From Branchiostoma floridae (taxonomy: Eukaryota > Chordata > Leptocardii > Amphioxiformes > Branchiostomatidae): a DNA stretch of 64,000 bases. The stretch spans positions 1,147,604 through 1,211,603 of the forward strand of contig NC_049982.1 in NCBI RefSeq assembly GCF_000003815.2. The letters run 5' to 3'. Positions within the stretch are counted from its first letter, which is position 1, and the number at the start of each line of letters is the position of its first letter. Under the pieces are notes generated by a model, which was not told where the DNA came from, did not search any database, and worked only from the letters and a program-made list of their open reading frames with translations. The position numbers and the translations under genes were made by a program. Shown piece after piece: positions 21,331-33,700 of this stretch.

Positions 21331-23321
21331 TTTGCTATAAGATAAGATTTTCATACTAAGATAAGATTTTCATAGTTTAAACTTTTCCCACCTTGTGTTC
21401 ACCTGTACACACAAGTTACAAGATCTATGTTAGACTTATGAATCTTGACCAATGCATGGCCAGAACACTAGATATCAAAACCGAAAGTTCACTCAAGATT
21501 CATCAGAATCCATACTTTGCGAGTTATGCAGGCTACAAACAGACACACATGGAGATAAACGGCACCGAACACATAACCTTTAATGGACAAAGTTACGTTT
21601 TAATGTATTACGCTTGGGTTCTGTATTCAGTGCAAAGCTTTGTTGGGACTTCCCCACTCCAAAAGAGATATCTAAATAATACAAATTCCGACTACTACCA
21701 TGATACTATCTCTGCCGGACCAAACCTCTGCTTGGAGAATATGTGTCACGATGGTCTAAAAAGGCCCTGAAAATCAATGTCAATCATCCATTTCACTAAT
21801 GGCAACGGTAGCTGATTGGTTCCTCACCTTTGAGGGCGGAAGCTTGAAATGTTTTTTTTTCACCTAGACGAGCTGAATTTTTCCCGCGAACTTACCCTTT
21901 CAAATGCACGCCTGTCTCCGCCCCAATTGTTTCCGTTTGCACAGTAAACAATACCCAAGCTTTCATTCCTACGATGACGCATCTTTAATACTGACACAGC
22001 CCTCTCTGTCCCTTCTTTGCTATATTCTCGTCTATTCTGTCACCAATATTTATAAAACACCGAAGCTAAGATGCAAGGAAATATCAGTTTCCGACATTCC
22101 CCCGGGGCATTCCCCGCGCGGGGCCGGTGACGCGCGAAACCCGTCGCCATTTCCGTTCTTTCCTACGTACATTAACGTTATATCTGCGCTAGACACACAC
22201 AAATTTAACCGGCAGAGTACGGATAGTTCGTCGATGAAGTCGACTTTCTATATATAACTTGTTTTCAAAACACATCCATGAAAGCAACGTCAACACTGAC
22301 CGCCTTGCTACATATTTCCGCCCTTGATTGAGAACTTGACTCTGGCCCTGTCCTGTTCTATCAATAATCGACAACGCCTCGGAAATATCAACCCTCGCTT
22401 TCCGATTTAATAAGGTATTCTTTCCAATAACTCATTACACCTATGTATTTCTCTAATGAACTACAGTTCCTGATTCAATACGACCGGTAACAAACTCTGC
22501 ACAAGCCGCTGTTTGATGCGTCGGCATGTGTTCGACTAGCTCTCGCCGTCCTTGATAGGAAAATTGAAATTGAAAAAAAAGCCACATCTATGTAAATAAA
22601 AACGCAACTTGTAATGAAGCACACAATGTAAAGCAAAGTCTGGGGAAGAAGGGGGCATTGGCGAGGGAGCTGGATTAGATCGGTCGGCCGGCCCTCCAGT
22701 TTGTTTACAAACCGACGCCATGTTTGAATCAATGTGTTGAAAAAAGGAATATAGTATCGGCTTTTATTACGTGGTAAACTTTTGGTGTCCTTCTGCTTGA
22801 AAATGATACATTACACAAAAGATTTGAATTTTACTTAAACACACAGAAGTAATTTAGTTGGTGAAGGAGGGGTTAAAGAGAGTGTTGTTGTTGTTTGCAG
22901 CCCGGGATCCTTGTATTACAACCGACGCCATTTTTTCCGTTTGTCATAGATCTGCGAATCTTCATGCGTATTGTCGTTATTCTCCCCAAATGTGAATGTC
23001 ACTAGCTGAGCAAGTAAAACACTCAAGGTGGTAATCGTGACTCGTACAAGTACTAGTAACAAAGATCAAGTCAACCTAACTATAAAATGTATATGCGAAA
23101 GCCCACTCATTCACTTCTTGCAGATTGCTTGTGTTTTCTTTTATAAATTTGGGGCATCAAAAACTCCTCATTTTGGGATCATAAATCCATGCAACTCCCC
23201 ACCTATGTAATATCTGCTGCGCTATTATTAAAACCGTGGCAGTGACTAGACACCCTTTTAACCCATGATCAGCATAGAAAACTTAGTTTCTACGTGTTGT
23301 CGGGCGTGTACGGGGGTTGAA
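21331..23321. other. Intergenic DNA, no supported gene
   Basis: A 125-codon open frame at 21393-21770 has no recognisable domain. Two minus-strand ATGGCGTCGGTT sites (22721 and 22931) head short frames; see the findings. Confidence 0.35.
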
Positions 23322-23600
23322 GTCTGAAATCATTACTGCTTTCGTTGGGTGTTTGGTCAACGTTGCGATATCAAAATTCCGCCGTTACCTATTTATACAA
23401 TCAAGGATAAAGCCTCCTTGTTAGAAATGTGGCCTTACAAGAGGGTGTTATAAATGCCTCGCGGGAGGTATTCATTCACACCATGTCGTATAACAGTTCT
23501 CTCGAAGGCGATCAATCTATATGCAAAACAAATGGCCTTCTGATGTTAGGCCGACAAAAGATCTCTCAACGTTATGACACCGGCCTTTTCCTGTGATAAC
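23322..23600 (+). repeat. Dispersed direct repeat, copy 1
   Basis: About 280 bp nearly identical to 25646-25920, including TTCGTTGGGTGTTTGGTCAA and GATGTTAGGCCGACAAAAGA. The two copies are direct repeats 2.3 kb apart. No terminal TG/CA or tRNA primer site was seen, so an LTR identity is not supported. Confidence 0.8.
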
Positions 23601-25645
23601 TCCAAGGGTGGCGGAGCAGTACCAAATCCACATAGTCAGGACACTACCAGGATCTATCTGACTTAGAACATGGCCATCTTTCCGAAGCAAAATACACTTT
23701 TTTAGTCAATAGAAACATGCATGTTTTCCTAGCAAGCGAACAGACAGGCTATATTGGTGATGGCGCCTCACACCTTTCCTCATGAGGCTTGTGTGAAATT
23801 CATGTCTGGTTTTACAACACTTTTTTGCACCACAATGCCATTGTTCTGTGGGTGTATGTCAGATCAATCCCAGTTCCCAACCTGACCTCAAATGAGCAGG
23901 ACGTGGCATGTCTTGGAGGCCCATTTTCTCGAGTATATTCAGCCGTTTTCACAGTAATTGTTCAGGCGAGTTCCGTACACAACCCGACATGTCTGAGTTC
24001 CAGCTCGAGCTGGTGTAAAACGTTTTGCTGCAGCATGGTGGCATCTCTGCCGAACTGTTCTGTAGTTTTGATCCTGACCAGTTCTTGCCAGACAGACCGG
24101 CCGATGTCGCTGCCTCCTCCCCCATTTCATTCGCCCTGCTGGAGCAACCGTTCTGACGAGCTGTCCTGTTCCCAGTTTGACCCGTTCCTGGTAGACCACA
24201 TCATGCATTATCTTCCTGCATTTTTAGTTTGTTTCTCGTTTATGGAAGTATTGATCGTTTTGATCAATTTAACTCGCATGTTTTTATGTAGCATCTCTAC
24301 TAGTTTTTCTTTACTATCTTGGAGCCTGTTCCCTAGCTTGATGTTACCAAGGAGGTTATATTTTTCATGTCTTTGAAAGTTTGATGTAACGCTGTTTGTG
24401 TGTATTTTCTTGTTACAAGAAACTCTTTATTATTGTCTTGTTCGTTTTCTGACTTTCTTTCATGATCGTAAGAATTTCCTTTGTTTATGTTATGAATAAA
24501 GATGTTCAGTAACATAGGTTGATTTGCTGTTTCCCTTTTTGTTAATTCTTTAATTGCTTTTATTTGCATGAGAAAGGTGGGCATCTCCAACTTAGTCAAT
24601 TTATTCGTTGGTTGGTACACCCCTACCCCAAGGGAGACCATTCAGTTGAATGGTGGGCGTCTCCAACTTAGTCAATTTATTCGTTACTTAGTACACCCCT
24701 ACCCCTAGGGACACCATACTATGTGGATATAGTCACAAGAAATACTCGCTCCTGATTGGCTGAGGAAAGATGGCCGTGTTCTAACGTGTGTCACGAGATA
24801 ACATCGTGAGGACCAGGTCGCCGCTGTAATTATAACCATATGGACAGGGGTCGGGTTGGTCTGGCCGTGTGACGTGGCAGGCAAGACAGGACACGACGCG
24901 AGAGAGGATCGACGTGGATGTTTACAGAGTAATGTACTGCGTAGAGTACAGAGGGCTGGGAAACAGAATGACGTTGATCAGTTTAACAAGTATATGGCTG
25001 TCACCCGTATTTGAACGCGCACGTGACATTCTGGTAGTACTGCTGGGCTGGAGTTCAACCAAGATAGAGACGGGAACAGAGTGATCGAGAGAACTGAGGA
25101 CGTGGCAAGGCTACTGGGCCTGTGATGGGTGGCGCGCGGGGCAGGGAGGCAGAAATAACACATAAAGATGCCCGCCGATCCCTGACCCTGAAGAGAACGC
25201 CAGCCCGGAGAAATCTTACTACTGTATTGACACTCGGGGAGCGGGGCAAGATGCGGCGGGTACGGGCGGTGGTATAAGGCGGGAAAGGGATCTCAAGACT
25301 ACTCGTCAGAAGGAAAGGTGGGTAGGCTCCCATATAAATTATTGGTGGACCGTGTTGTGGATACCGGTATCGTCCTGTACTGTACTTTATTGTAGTCTTA
25401 AATTTGTCGACATGTGATTGTGACCCGGAGGTCTGAATCGGGCAGCGATCCACCATTTTGAAAACAGGTTTGGGTTACGTAACGTTAGCGTTAACTTTTT
25501 TGTACTACCATAGTTTATGCTCAAGTTCATGTTTATATATCTGTTCACTGCGTAAACGGTTGTGTATTTTTCTTCCTGCCACTTGTCTTCTTTGGATTGT
25601 TTTGTGACCTATGCAGTGAGCGAGAAATCCGCATAGTGAATTGTC
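23601..25645. other. Unique DNA between two direct repeats, partly GC-rich
   Basis: It contains a 195-codon open frame (23789-24376, + strand) with no family signature and a GC-rich block at about 24830-25330. No splice-supported gene could be built. Confidence 0.35.
24576..24717. repeat. Two-unit tandem repeat (76 bp)
   Basis: GGTGGGC(A/G)TCTCCAACTTAG starts units at 24576 and 24652; both continue through TACACCCCTACCCC. Confidence 0.85.
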
Positions 25646-25920
25646 TGAAATCATTACGGCTTTCGTTGGGTGTTTGGTCAACGTTGCGATATCAAAATTC
25701 CGCCGTTACCTATTTATAAATCAATGATAAAGCCTCCTTCTTATAAATGTGGCTAACAAGAGGGTGGTAGAAATGCCTCGCGGGAGATGTTCATTCACAC
25801 TATGTCGTATAACAGTTCTCTCGAAGGCGATTAATCTATATGCAAAACAAATGACCTTCTGATGTTAGGCCGACAAAAGATCTCTCAACGTTATAACACC
25901 GGCATTTCCCTTTGATACCG
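25646..25920 (+). repeat. Dispersed direct repeat, copy 2
   Basis: Partner of 23322-23600, with a few small indels and substitutions. Confidence 0.8.
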
Positions 25921-26394
25921 ATATGTGATGTGTCGAGTGATTGCATACCAAAAGAAGGTCTCACTATAGCCGCCCAAGACCATGGTGACGAATTGTTTTA
26001 GCGAATTAATACAATAGAGAGATGCCAGCCAGTCTATACATATTCTGAATACTGGATGTGATTTAGTTTTCTTCTGATATAACGGCAACTGGGAAATACA
26101 GACGGGATCTCGTTCTTGTATACGAGAACGTCTAACACGTCTGTTCTGTGAGGTACCCTCTGCTATACAGCAATGTTTTGATGAAAAAACGCCTCAGGAG
26201 CTTTCCAAACTTGTCAGGTGACAGTTCGCTCGAGGTCCCGCTTGTTTGTTCTAGCTTTTGTTTCAGTTAGATTTCATGAAGGAAATACACAGCTGGTTGA
26301 AGAGAGCAATTCAATGGTGCAAATCTCTAACCATTCTCGTCATATTTGGTCCGTGCCTTCTCCTTCTGGACAACTGTGAGAGTCGAGTAGAAAC

Positions 26395-26475
26395 AAAACT
26401 CCTGGCTCCCAGTCCGGGATTCGAATCCGGGCAGCCAGATTACAAAACAAGCGCTAACCGCTACGCCGAGAAGGT
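26395..26475 (-). repeat. tRNA-like SINE fragment
   Basis: On the minus strand an A-box TAGCGGTTAGCGC and B-box GGATTCGAATCCC have tRNA spacing. Placing T8 by the A box gives acceptor arms that do not pair, and the anticodon stem has mismatches. I read it as a tRNA-derived repeat and not as a working tRNA. Confidence 0.5.
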
Positions 26476-26532
26476 CCGGGCCATCGGGCGTTTGGCGTGG
26501 AGCTGGTCAGATTGGCGAAGTTGAACTCAACT

Positions 26533-26885
26533 GCCGGACCGATTTTCACGGCCCTTCTATGGGATTCGGTCCGGTCGTGAGAATCGGTCCTCCCTCACAG
26601 TCTTCCAAATGGAGTAAACTATGTGATGACAATGACTTTTATTAACTCGAAAATGTCTATTTGAGTCATGACAGTCAGTTTCAGAGGTGGTTTGGGAAAG
26701 TTTTTGCGCTTTTCTTCAGGCCGGACCGATTTTCACGGCCCTTCTATGGGATTCGGTCCGGTCGTGAGAATCGGTCCTCCCTCACAGTCTTCCAAATGGA
26801 GTAAGAGTCTATGTGATGACAATGACTTTTATTAACTCGGAAATGTCTACATGTACTTGAGTCATGACAGTCAGTTTCAGAAGTG
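26533..26885. repeat. Two-unit tandem duplication (187 bp period)
   Basis: GCCGGACCGATTTTCACGG begins at 26533 and again at 26720. Both units run through CCTCCCTCACAGTCTTCC and GTCATGACAGTCAGTTTC. Confidence 0.9.
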
Positions 26886-26889
26886 GCTG

Positions 26890-26980
26890 CGGAAATATAA
26901 ATATTCATATAAAAGTATCACAAATCTGGTCTAACACAGAAGTTCGGCTTCTTCTCGCTTCTTGTGTAGGATAACGTGAA
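26890..26980 (+). repeat. Dispersed repeat, first copy (second at 28467-28555)
   Basis: GGAAATATAAATAT, AAAAGTATCACAAATCT and ACACAGAAGTTCGGCTTC occur in the same order at 28467-28555. The copies bracket the weak two-exon candidate at 27633-28227. Confidence 0.7.
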
Positions 26981-27632
26981 AATGTAGGATTAACTCAGAC
27001 ATAAACATTGTTTTAACATTCAAGTTTTTGCGGTAGTAGGATTGACAGAAGTTGTGGTGTTATGATTTCTTTAGAAGTGCTGAAAATACTTATTTACTCA
27101 ATCTTATTAAGTCTTTTGAATTATGTCTACATATCTCCTATGTCCCATGAGTCCCATGAGCTACCATAGTTAGGTTGCCCCATCTTATGGAGTATTTTGA
27201 ATTATGTCTACCCCACTCTTATGTCTTCGTTTTGATGTAATTGTCTGTCTAATTGGGTCGTCTGGAGCAATTATGTTTTTAATAGGGAGTTGAGATTGAA
27301 TGAATACAATTATTATACAATGTGATACTACTAATAATTAAATATCATATCTACAAGCTATGTACAGGCAGCACAGCTATGAATAATGTCTCTTGAATGC
27401 AGGCAGAGTCTCATAAGTCTGACATCCATGCTATATGCTAGCCCACATTCATAAGGATTTCAATTTTATTCTTTCTATTTTTGTAGTTGCCTACATTGTA
27501 CTGTGCGGATTTTCTGGCCTTTCCAAATATACTCTCCAGTTGAATATTCCAGTAACGGTCAGCTGTTCCCTCTTCGTCCCTATCCACAGTTACAACGCCG
27601 TAGGGATACGTACTTGACGATTACGTCAGACG

Positions 27633-28227
27633 ATGGCGGTTCCAGTAGGTCAATGTTCGAAGCAGCTGCGGGTAAACGTCTTTCGGTATGTCGTCAAGGT
27701 AAGTAAGCACGATGTTCCAATGCGTCGAGTAACCAGAGTTCAACTTAGCACAACTTTAGGCAACTAAGTCAAAATCTGTACACTGCATTTCAGCTAACAA
27801 GGCATAGATAGGCTTACCTGGCTCATGAATGCCGAAGTTCCAATTTCTACAGTGTTTTCTGGTTGTTACGAATTGACAAGAAAGAGAAGAGAATTGTTCT
27901 TGTACTTCTTTGCGGGCGTTCTCCCTACGTACAGCAGCTCCTGAGATGAACATTAGCTAACTGTGACGACCATCCATGTGGTGACTTAGTCCATGTAGAA
28001 CACCAACAGACGTGCAGCGATAGTAGCAAATTTATGAGGGTGACTTTACAATAATCCATTATTGCTAGCATCACTATTATTATAGTATATAAAACGGGTA
28101 AAACTGTGTTCTCTCGTGATCTAACGCACAGGCCAACCTACCGGACAAGAGCGACGACGACGAGGTGATCCTGACAGACATATATTACGTCCATCAGAAC
28201 GACACATTCCCGCCACACCCAACATAG
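27633..28227 (+). other. Possible small two-exon gene (weak)
   Basis: An ATG in good context (ACGATGGCGG) at 27633 opens 22 codons ending at a strong donor AAG|GTAAGT (after 27698). A plausible acceptor (CGCACAG, exon from 28132) gives a 31-codon acidic extension, including DKSDDDEV, before TAG at 28225-28227; 53 residues in total. The same splice in another phase links a different 66-codon frame (from 27503) to an arginine-rich frame with a further donor GAA|GTAAGT at about 28249. No family recognised; it may be neither. Confidence 0.15.
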
Positions 28228-28466
28228 AGACTCTTACCGGCACAAGGGAAGTAAGTCGAGTCCCTTCACGACTAGTGGCCATCGCTGAGAGGAGCCAGAA
28301 TATACGTTTGAGCGGCTTGAACATTCTTAACAGAAGGGAGCCACACAACATCCAGAACAGCGCCATCGACAGAAGGAAGGCAACATGAGGGAAGTAGAGG
28401 CCAGTAGCAGAGCCAAGACGTACAGCCGATAGTTGTGATCATACTTGTCCATGTATAGAAAACCTG

Positions 28467-28555
28467 ACATGACCGGAAATATAAATATACATATAAAAGT
28501 ATCACAAATCTAGTCTAACACAGAAGTTCGGCTTCTTCTCGCTTCTTCTCTCGAC
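28467..28555 (+). repeat. Dispersed repeat, second copy (first at 26890-26980)
   Basis: Direct repeat about 1.6 kb from its partner, with few differences. Confidence 0.7.
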
Positions 28556-28959
28556 ATGACACCAGTTATAGAATTCACGGATTGACTGACTGTTTATATC
28601 ACGAATATGTATTTTAGTGTATACATTGTAGTAGTTGATTTTACATGTATATGAATGGACCGTAGATGAAATAACCGTTGTTTTGTGGTTTGACAAGACC
28701 TGTCTGTTTGATACGCCAAAATGTGACCACGAGATATAATGTATGTGTATGACAGATAGTCAGAGAGTAGAGATCAGAAGAGAAATAAAGATCCTCAGCT
28801 AAGACCGAGGTTAGCGAGGTCAGCATTACTAGTATATAGTAACGTCAAACCACCTTAACAGTCTCCCGTGCCCAGTGTACGGAAAACCTTGTCTCTGCGT
28901 CCTTCCTTTATTCTAGCTGTGCTAGTCTTCAAAGCAGAATCTAAACAACTTGAAACCCA

Positions 28960-29420
28960 TTGGTTTCATGGCTTGTTTGAAACATGTGACTTATTAAGTT
29001 TTCAAAATCAGGCTTTACGTAATCTGTATCTATATAGCCGGTATAACCGCCATTCGGCGTAACACACCAGCTTCAATTCCAAACGACAACCACCTGAAAG
29101 CACATCATTTCATATTTCATAAAAAGATATCGACAAAAATCTGTGAAACATTGGTCTTCATTATTTCTTTCATCTCGTGAAAGCATATCATCCCACATTG
29201 TAAAAGCAAAGCTCAAAAGATGCTGGCAAAAGTTGTGCTACATTGGTCTTGTCTTCTTTAAAACATCTTATTTTCCTACCACTAAAAATCAGGCTCTCTA
29301 TTACTCCGAACGATTTATTAACCACTTGACAGCATTTCATTCCATATTGTAAAAAGCGCAGGCTTATAGAAGACATAACGGCAAAAAGCTGGGACATATT
29401 GGTCTTCATTGCAAATTCAT
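28960..29420. repeat. Degenerate tandem repeat array
   Basis: Blocks such as ACATTGGTCTT(C/G), CAT(T/A)TCAT(T/C)CCA(T/C)ATTGTAAAA and AAAATCAGGCT recur three or so times at irregular 100-150 bp spacing. It lies next to a copy of the TATAGCCGGTATAACCGCC repeat (29032-29050) that is also found, inverted, at 38868-38977. Confidence 0.5.
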
Positions 29421-29920
29421 AAAGCATGCAAAACATCGTAATAATCTGTGTGTATGGCTTATGATATGCAAGGAGCGTAGTCATTCCCGGCTATGTAAAA
29501 AGACCGGTTCTTAAATCATTAATCCTGAAAACAAAGAATGCCTTAACAAAGAAAAATAACAGCTAGAATAATCCTCAATTGCTACTGTATAGACGACACC
29601 CCTACGGTTTAGCCAAAAATCAATTCCCAAGGGAATGCATTCGTGGAATTTTCTAAATTCCTTCAAAGCGATCGTAATACTGTAGAAAATGCCTCCGCCC
29701 CTGAGGCGTCGCCAAAAACATTTTTAAGGAGTTTGCAGTGCAAGGCCAGCATTGGCCACTTTTCGGCACCGAACAACGATCACTGTAGCAGCATTCGTTT
29801 ATCGAAGACAACGATACTGCCACATGCACGCCTGAGATAGATCCCACTTCTTTTTTAACTTAATTAGGTTAAACAAAAAATATGACAAAGACATTACAAA
29901 ATAAATCCCACTTATTCGTT

Positions 29921-30072
29921 AGCCTCCTTCACCGGCGTCTCTAGGNNNNNNNNNNNNNNNNNNNNNNNNNNNNNNNNNNNNNNNNNNNNNNNNNNNNNNN
30001 NNNNNNNNNNNNNNNNNNNNNNNNNNNNNNNNNNNNNNNNNNNNNGCCCTAGAGACGCCGGTGAAGGAGGCT
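29921..30072. mobile_element. Transposon-like inverted repeat whose interior is the assembly gap
   Basis: The 25-bp arms 29921-29945 and 30048-30072 are perfect inverses (AGCCTCCTTCACCGGCG ... CGCCGGTGAAGGAGGCT). ACTTATTCG occurs just outside on both sides, as a target-site duplication would. The element body is hidden by the 100-N gap (29946-30045). Confidence 0.65.
29946..30045. other. Assembly gap (100 N)
   Basis: Exactly 100 N between the arms of an inverted repeat. A palindromic or multicopy interior is a likely reason for assembly failure here. Confidence 0.99.
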
Positions 30073-30657
30073 ACTTATTCGTGCAGTCTAGTTTTCAAGG
30101 ACCTCCTCAGCCTAAGTTGCTTGTTTAATTCTGAGGTAAAATTTGATTGTAGGGGAGGGGTGTGGCGTTGGTGAATTGTTTGTAACAGTTAATCTAAAAT
30201 GATGTAGATCTACTCAACATCTTGCATTGAAGAATAGTTTAGAGAGAGTGTAACTCACACATTCTCCGAGCCGATCAGTTGTTTACATTTTTATCTATAG
30301 GTAAGATAAAAAATAGCTATCGCCCCACAAGAAACAAAACATGCGTCCTATGCCGAAGACGGACGACTTTGTCTTATACCATTGTGGTACGGCAAGAAAT
30401 TTAAACATAACTGTTTGAATATAACCCAAGAGGTCCGTCCAAAGAGTGCGCCTATGACGTAACAGGCGGCATGTAAAGGTACGTAAATCAGTGGATATTA
30501 ATTAAACTGTATAAGTATGCGGTGCGGACCGGCGTTGTCAAGTATAAGCTATAGATTAAATGTATACCTATTATGGATTTCGTTGAATGGCTCTAGATAT
30601 AACCGCGACAGGTCAACACATTAATTCACAGAAAGCGCGCCCAACTGGCCTGCGAGG

Positions 30658-30700
30658 CAGCTGTTTGGTTCTCACTCGGGTCCCGGGATAAGGTATAAAT
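30658..30700 (+). promoter_or_regulatory. Array gene A core promoter
   Basis: CAGCTGTTTGGTT at 30658-30670 is followed by TATAAAT at 30694-30700, 66 bp before the chosen ATG. The same block precedes all six array genes. A and C share an ACTCGGG...GATA version and further upstream similarity (CCGCGACAGGTCAA). CAGCTG is an E-box; TGTGGTT in the paralogues matches a RUNX-type site, changed here to TTTGGTT. Confidence 0.7.
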
Positions 30701-30765
30701 TGCCACACACAGAGCAAGTCACACTTGTATCGAAGGTTATGTGCTCAACTCAGCATACAGAAAAG

Positions 30766-33700
30766 ATGTGGAAGTTCCTGATCTTTATGGCCGCTGTGGC
30801 CGCCTGGCCGGACTCATCACAAGGTGAATAGAGTTATTGAGTATCTTGTGTCGCATTTTCAGTTCACCATTTATGTCAGGTTTGCCAATAGACGGAGCCA
30901 CATCTCCAGCACGTAACATAACCCACCACATTTATCGAAAAGATCAGGGGTCCTTTCCGGTGTGAGTGCATCAATGCATTACGTCTGGATATGCAGCTTG
31001 TACTCTTTAGTATAAATATGATGTGTTAGGTGTGTTACCGGTATGTAATACAAACTAACAAGCAAAATGTGTCGATCCATTTTCTCTCAAGGAGACCTAG
31101 GAGAAAGAAAATTCCATAGAACTCTCTACGTGGCGTGGTGGCTGTCTTACAAACATAGCCCCCGCATGCATGATCGGGGGATGTACAATTATTGCGTCCT
31201 TTTGTGCGTTTGAAAATGGGACCCACCTTTAATGATAGTCCTCCGACGTGTAGTCAGTTTGTAGTTTTATGATGTGAATGGTGAAGGAAGATGTTTTTCT
31301 TAAATTTGACCTAACGTTTAACGTTGAAACTATTGTTATGGAAAAAATTTACCCGCTCTTTGATTTAGGTAGATTATGTGACTTTTAATTTTTTCGTAAA
31401 ATTGTTTGTTTATTTCTTTCTGTTTTTGTTTCTTTAACTACACAATACTACTTTTTACAAGCAAGATGTACATTCTTCTTCAAGTGCAAAATAAAGTGCC
31501 ATTCGCACAATAGGTAAATCTCATCAGGCTTAAAAATAGTTTTTAACAATAAGTTCAAGCTGCGTATATTTGCACTCTAAGATTCGATCTCCCCTGACCT
31601 ACTATAAGTGTGGTGTGATTTTCTAGATGTGTCTGTCATCAAAAACGAGATACTTAACTAGGATCGTTTGGTATTAATGAATGGATTGAATGTGATTATT
31701 GGCAGCCAGCCTTACATGACAGAGATCATACGACGAGCGTTACTTGATTTCGGAGATGATCCCTGACAGATATCTGGAAATGACTTTTACAATCTTTCAT
31801 CTTCTTTAAGGTCAACAACGGTACCTGACCAGCGTCGACGGCTTTGCGTTTTACAAAATTCGCGCTTCTGGGAGGATGACCAATGCCAACGTAAAGGTCA
31901 CGTGCGAGGCGGCGGGGATGAGGTACCCCTGTCACTGGTCAGGTATGGCTGGGTGTACCAGCTACTGGACCTCGGGCTGCATCGCGTATGACGGCACCGG
32001 TGTCGGCTGTAGTACCAACCAGGTCCTCTCATCAAAGCTGTGTGGAAATACTGACTTTCGGTACTGTCAGCCTCTGGATGACACCTTTGTGTATATCCCT
32101 GGCTGGCGGAGTGATGACAGCGCCTACGGTGTGGACTACGAGACTCACACCCACAACCTGCAAGGAGCAAACTTCAACAACAAGTACGCCCTGTGTGCAG
32201 GTACGGGTCAAAGGTGTCATTGCACTTAATTAATAATAATATAGAAAATGTCGGGTTAATTGAGCTCAACGCAAATACATTGTGTACAGGCAAAGCATCG
32301 AAAGGGAATTTAGGCTATGGATATTAAAACATGTCATATAAATACAAAAGATCAAAGTATGTCTGTAACGCATTATTGCGCGACGTTTATCCTACATCCA
32401 GTCTTTGATAACTGCGCGTCCTCCCCATGCACACATGGAACTTGTACGAATGGAGTGGGGAGCTACACCTGTAGCTGTGAGAACGGCTGGGAAGGGACGG
32501 ACTGTGATCAAGGTTTGTCGTGTTATGCTATACTCTGATACAATCGAACTTTAAGTAGAAAACTCATGTTTAATCATCCTATTTTCGTTACTGATAACGC
32601 AGTGGCAAGAAGAGGAATTTGAGTCGGCAATTCCGTTTAAAGTATAGTGGTGGATCGAAAAGATTAAAAGGATTAAAAAAAAGCTTTTGCAAAGGTGTTA
32701 GAGGTTTGGCTTAGAGGTTTAGGTTGAATTTCTCTTCCTAGACATTAATGAATGTGCGGCCTCCCCATGCACACATGGAACTTGTACGGACGTTGTGGGG
32801 AGTTACACCTGTAGCTGTGAGATCGGCTGGGAAGGGACGAACTGTGATCAAGGTAGGTATCAAATGTTAAACCATGCTTTGTTGCAATCGAACTTTATGT
32901 ATGTAACTACTTCAGACCACTCTATATAGTATTACGTTTACTATCATTAGTGGTGACTCAACGGTTAAGTGGAAGAAAATGCGTCGTAAAATTTCATTTA
33001 AAGTATAAGTGGTGGTGTTGTGTGTTGAGTGGAAACCCCGCACAAGTATGTCAAGTGGTAGGGCCCAGAGGGGAGGGAGCCACGGGGACAAGGGTCAGAT
33101 TAGGCACTTCTGGCGGGAATCGAGGAAGTTGGCCATGTGTGAGGAGAGATGAAGAATAAAATGAACTGTACGTAGATCGTGTGTTTGTGAACTTGAGTTT
33201 CGAACTTAACAGGTGGATTGAAAAGATAGCTTGGCAAACGATTTGCATTTCTTATAGTATTTCCTTGTATGATTTACCATATAATAGTTTGAATTTCTTT
33301 TCCTAGACATTAACGACTGTGCGTCCGGTCCATGTGAGCATGGAACCTGTATGGATGGCTTGGCGAGCTACACATGTAGCTGTGATAACGGCTGGGAAGG
33401 GACGGACTGTGGCCAAGGTTAGTATATTACATTTGCCACAAGCATATAAGAAAACTTAAAGTAAGAGGTCGTTGTTTTATTCACTATTTCATCCCAACTG
33501 CAGTTACTGTATTAACGTTTAGATATTCTTTAAAATATGCAAATCTCTCGATCCATCAATTTGAAGAATTTTGAAAACAGCCTAACTTCACCAAGCAGAT
33601 GTAACGTAACGTAACGTAACGATAAAACGTATTGTCTTTTGCAGGTTTTCGTCTATTGATTTTGATGGGACATTTGTTTCTTTTTGTTTTCTTTTCCAGA

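Noticed and set aside
21393-21770. 125-codon plus-strand frame
   Set aside because: No family signature and no flanking splice sites or promoter that I can defend.
23789-24376. 195-codon plus-strand frame between direct repeats
   Set aside because: Hydrophobic and serine-rich without a recognisable fold; no supporting start or splice context.
23322-25920. LTR retrotransposon with two LTRs
   Set aside because: No TG...CA ends, primer-binding site, gag/pol frame or target duplication seen.
26395-26475. tRNA gene on the minus strand
   Set aside because: A and B boxes are good, but the acceptor and anticodon stems do not pair, so it is a SINE-type relic.
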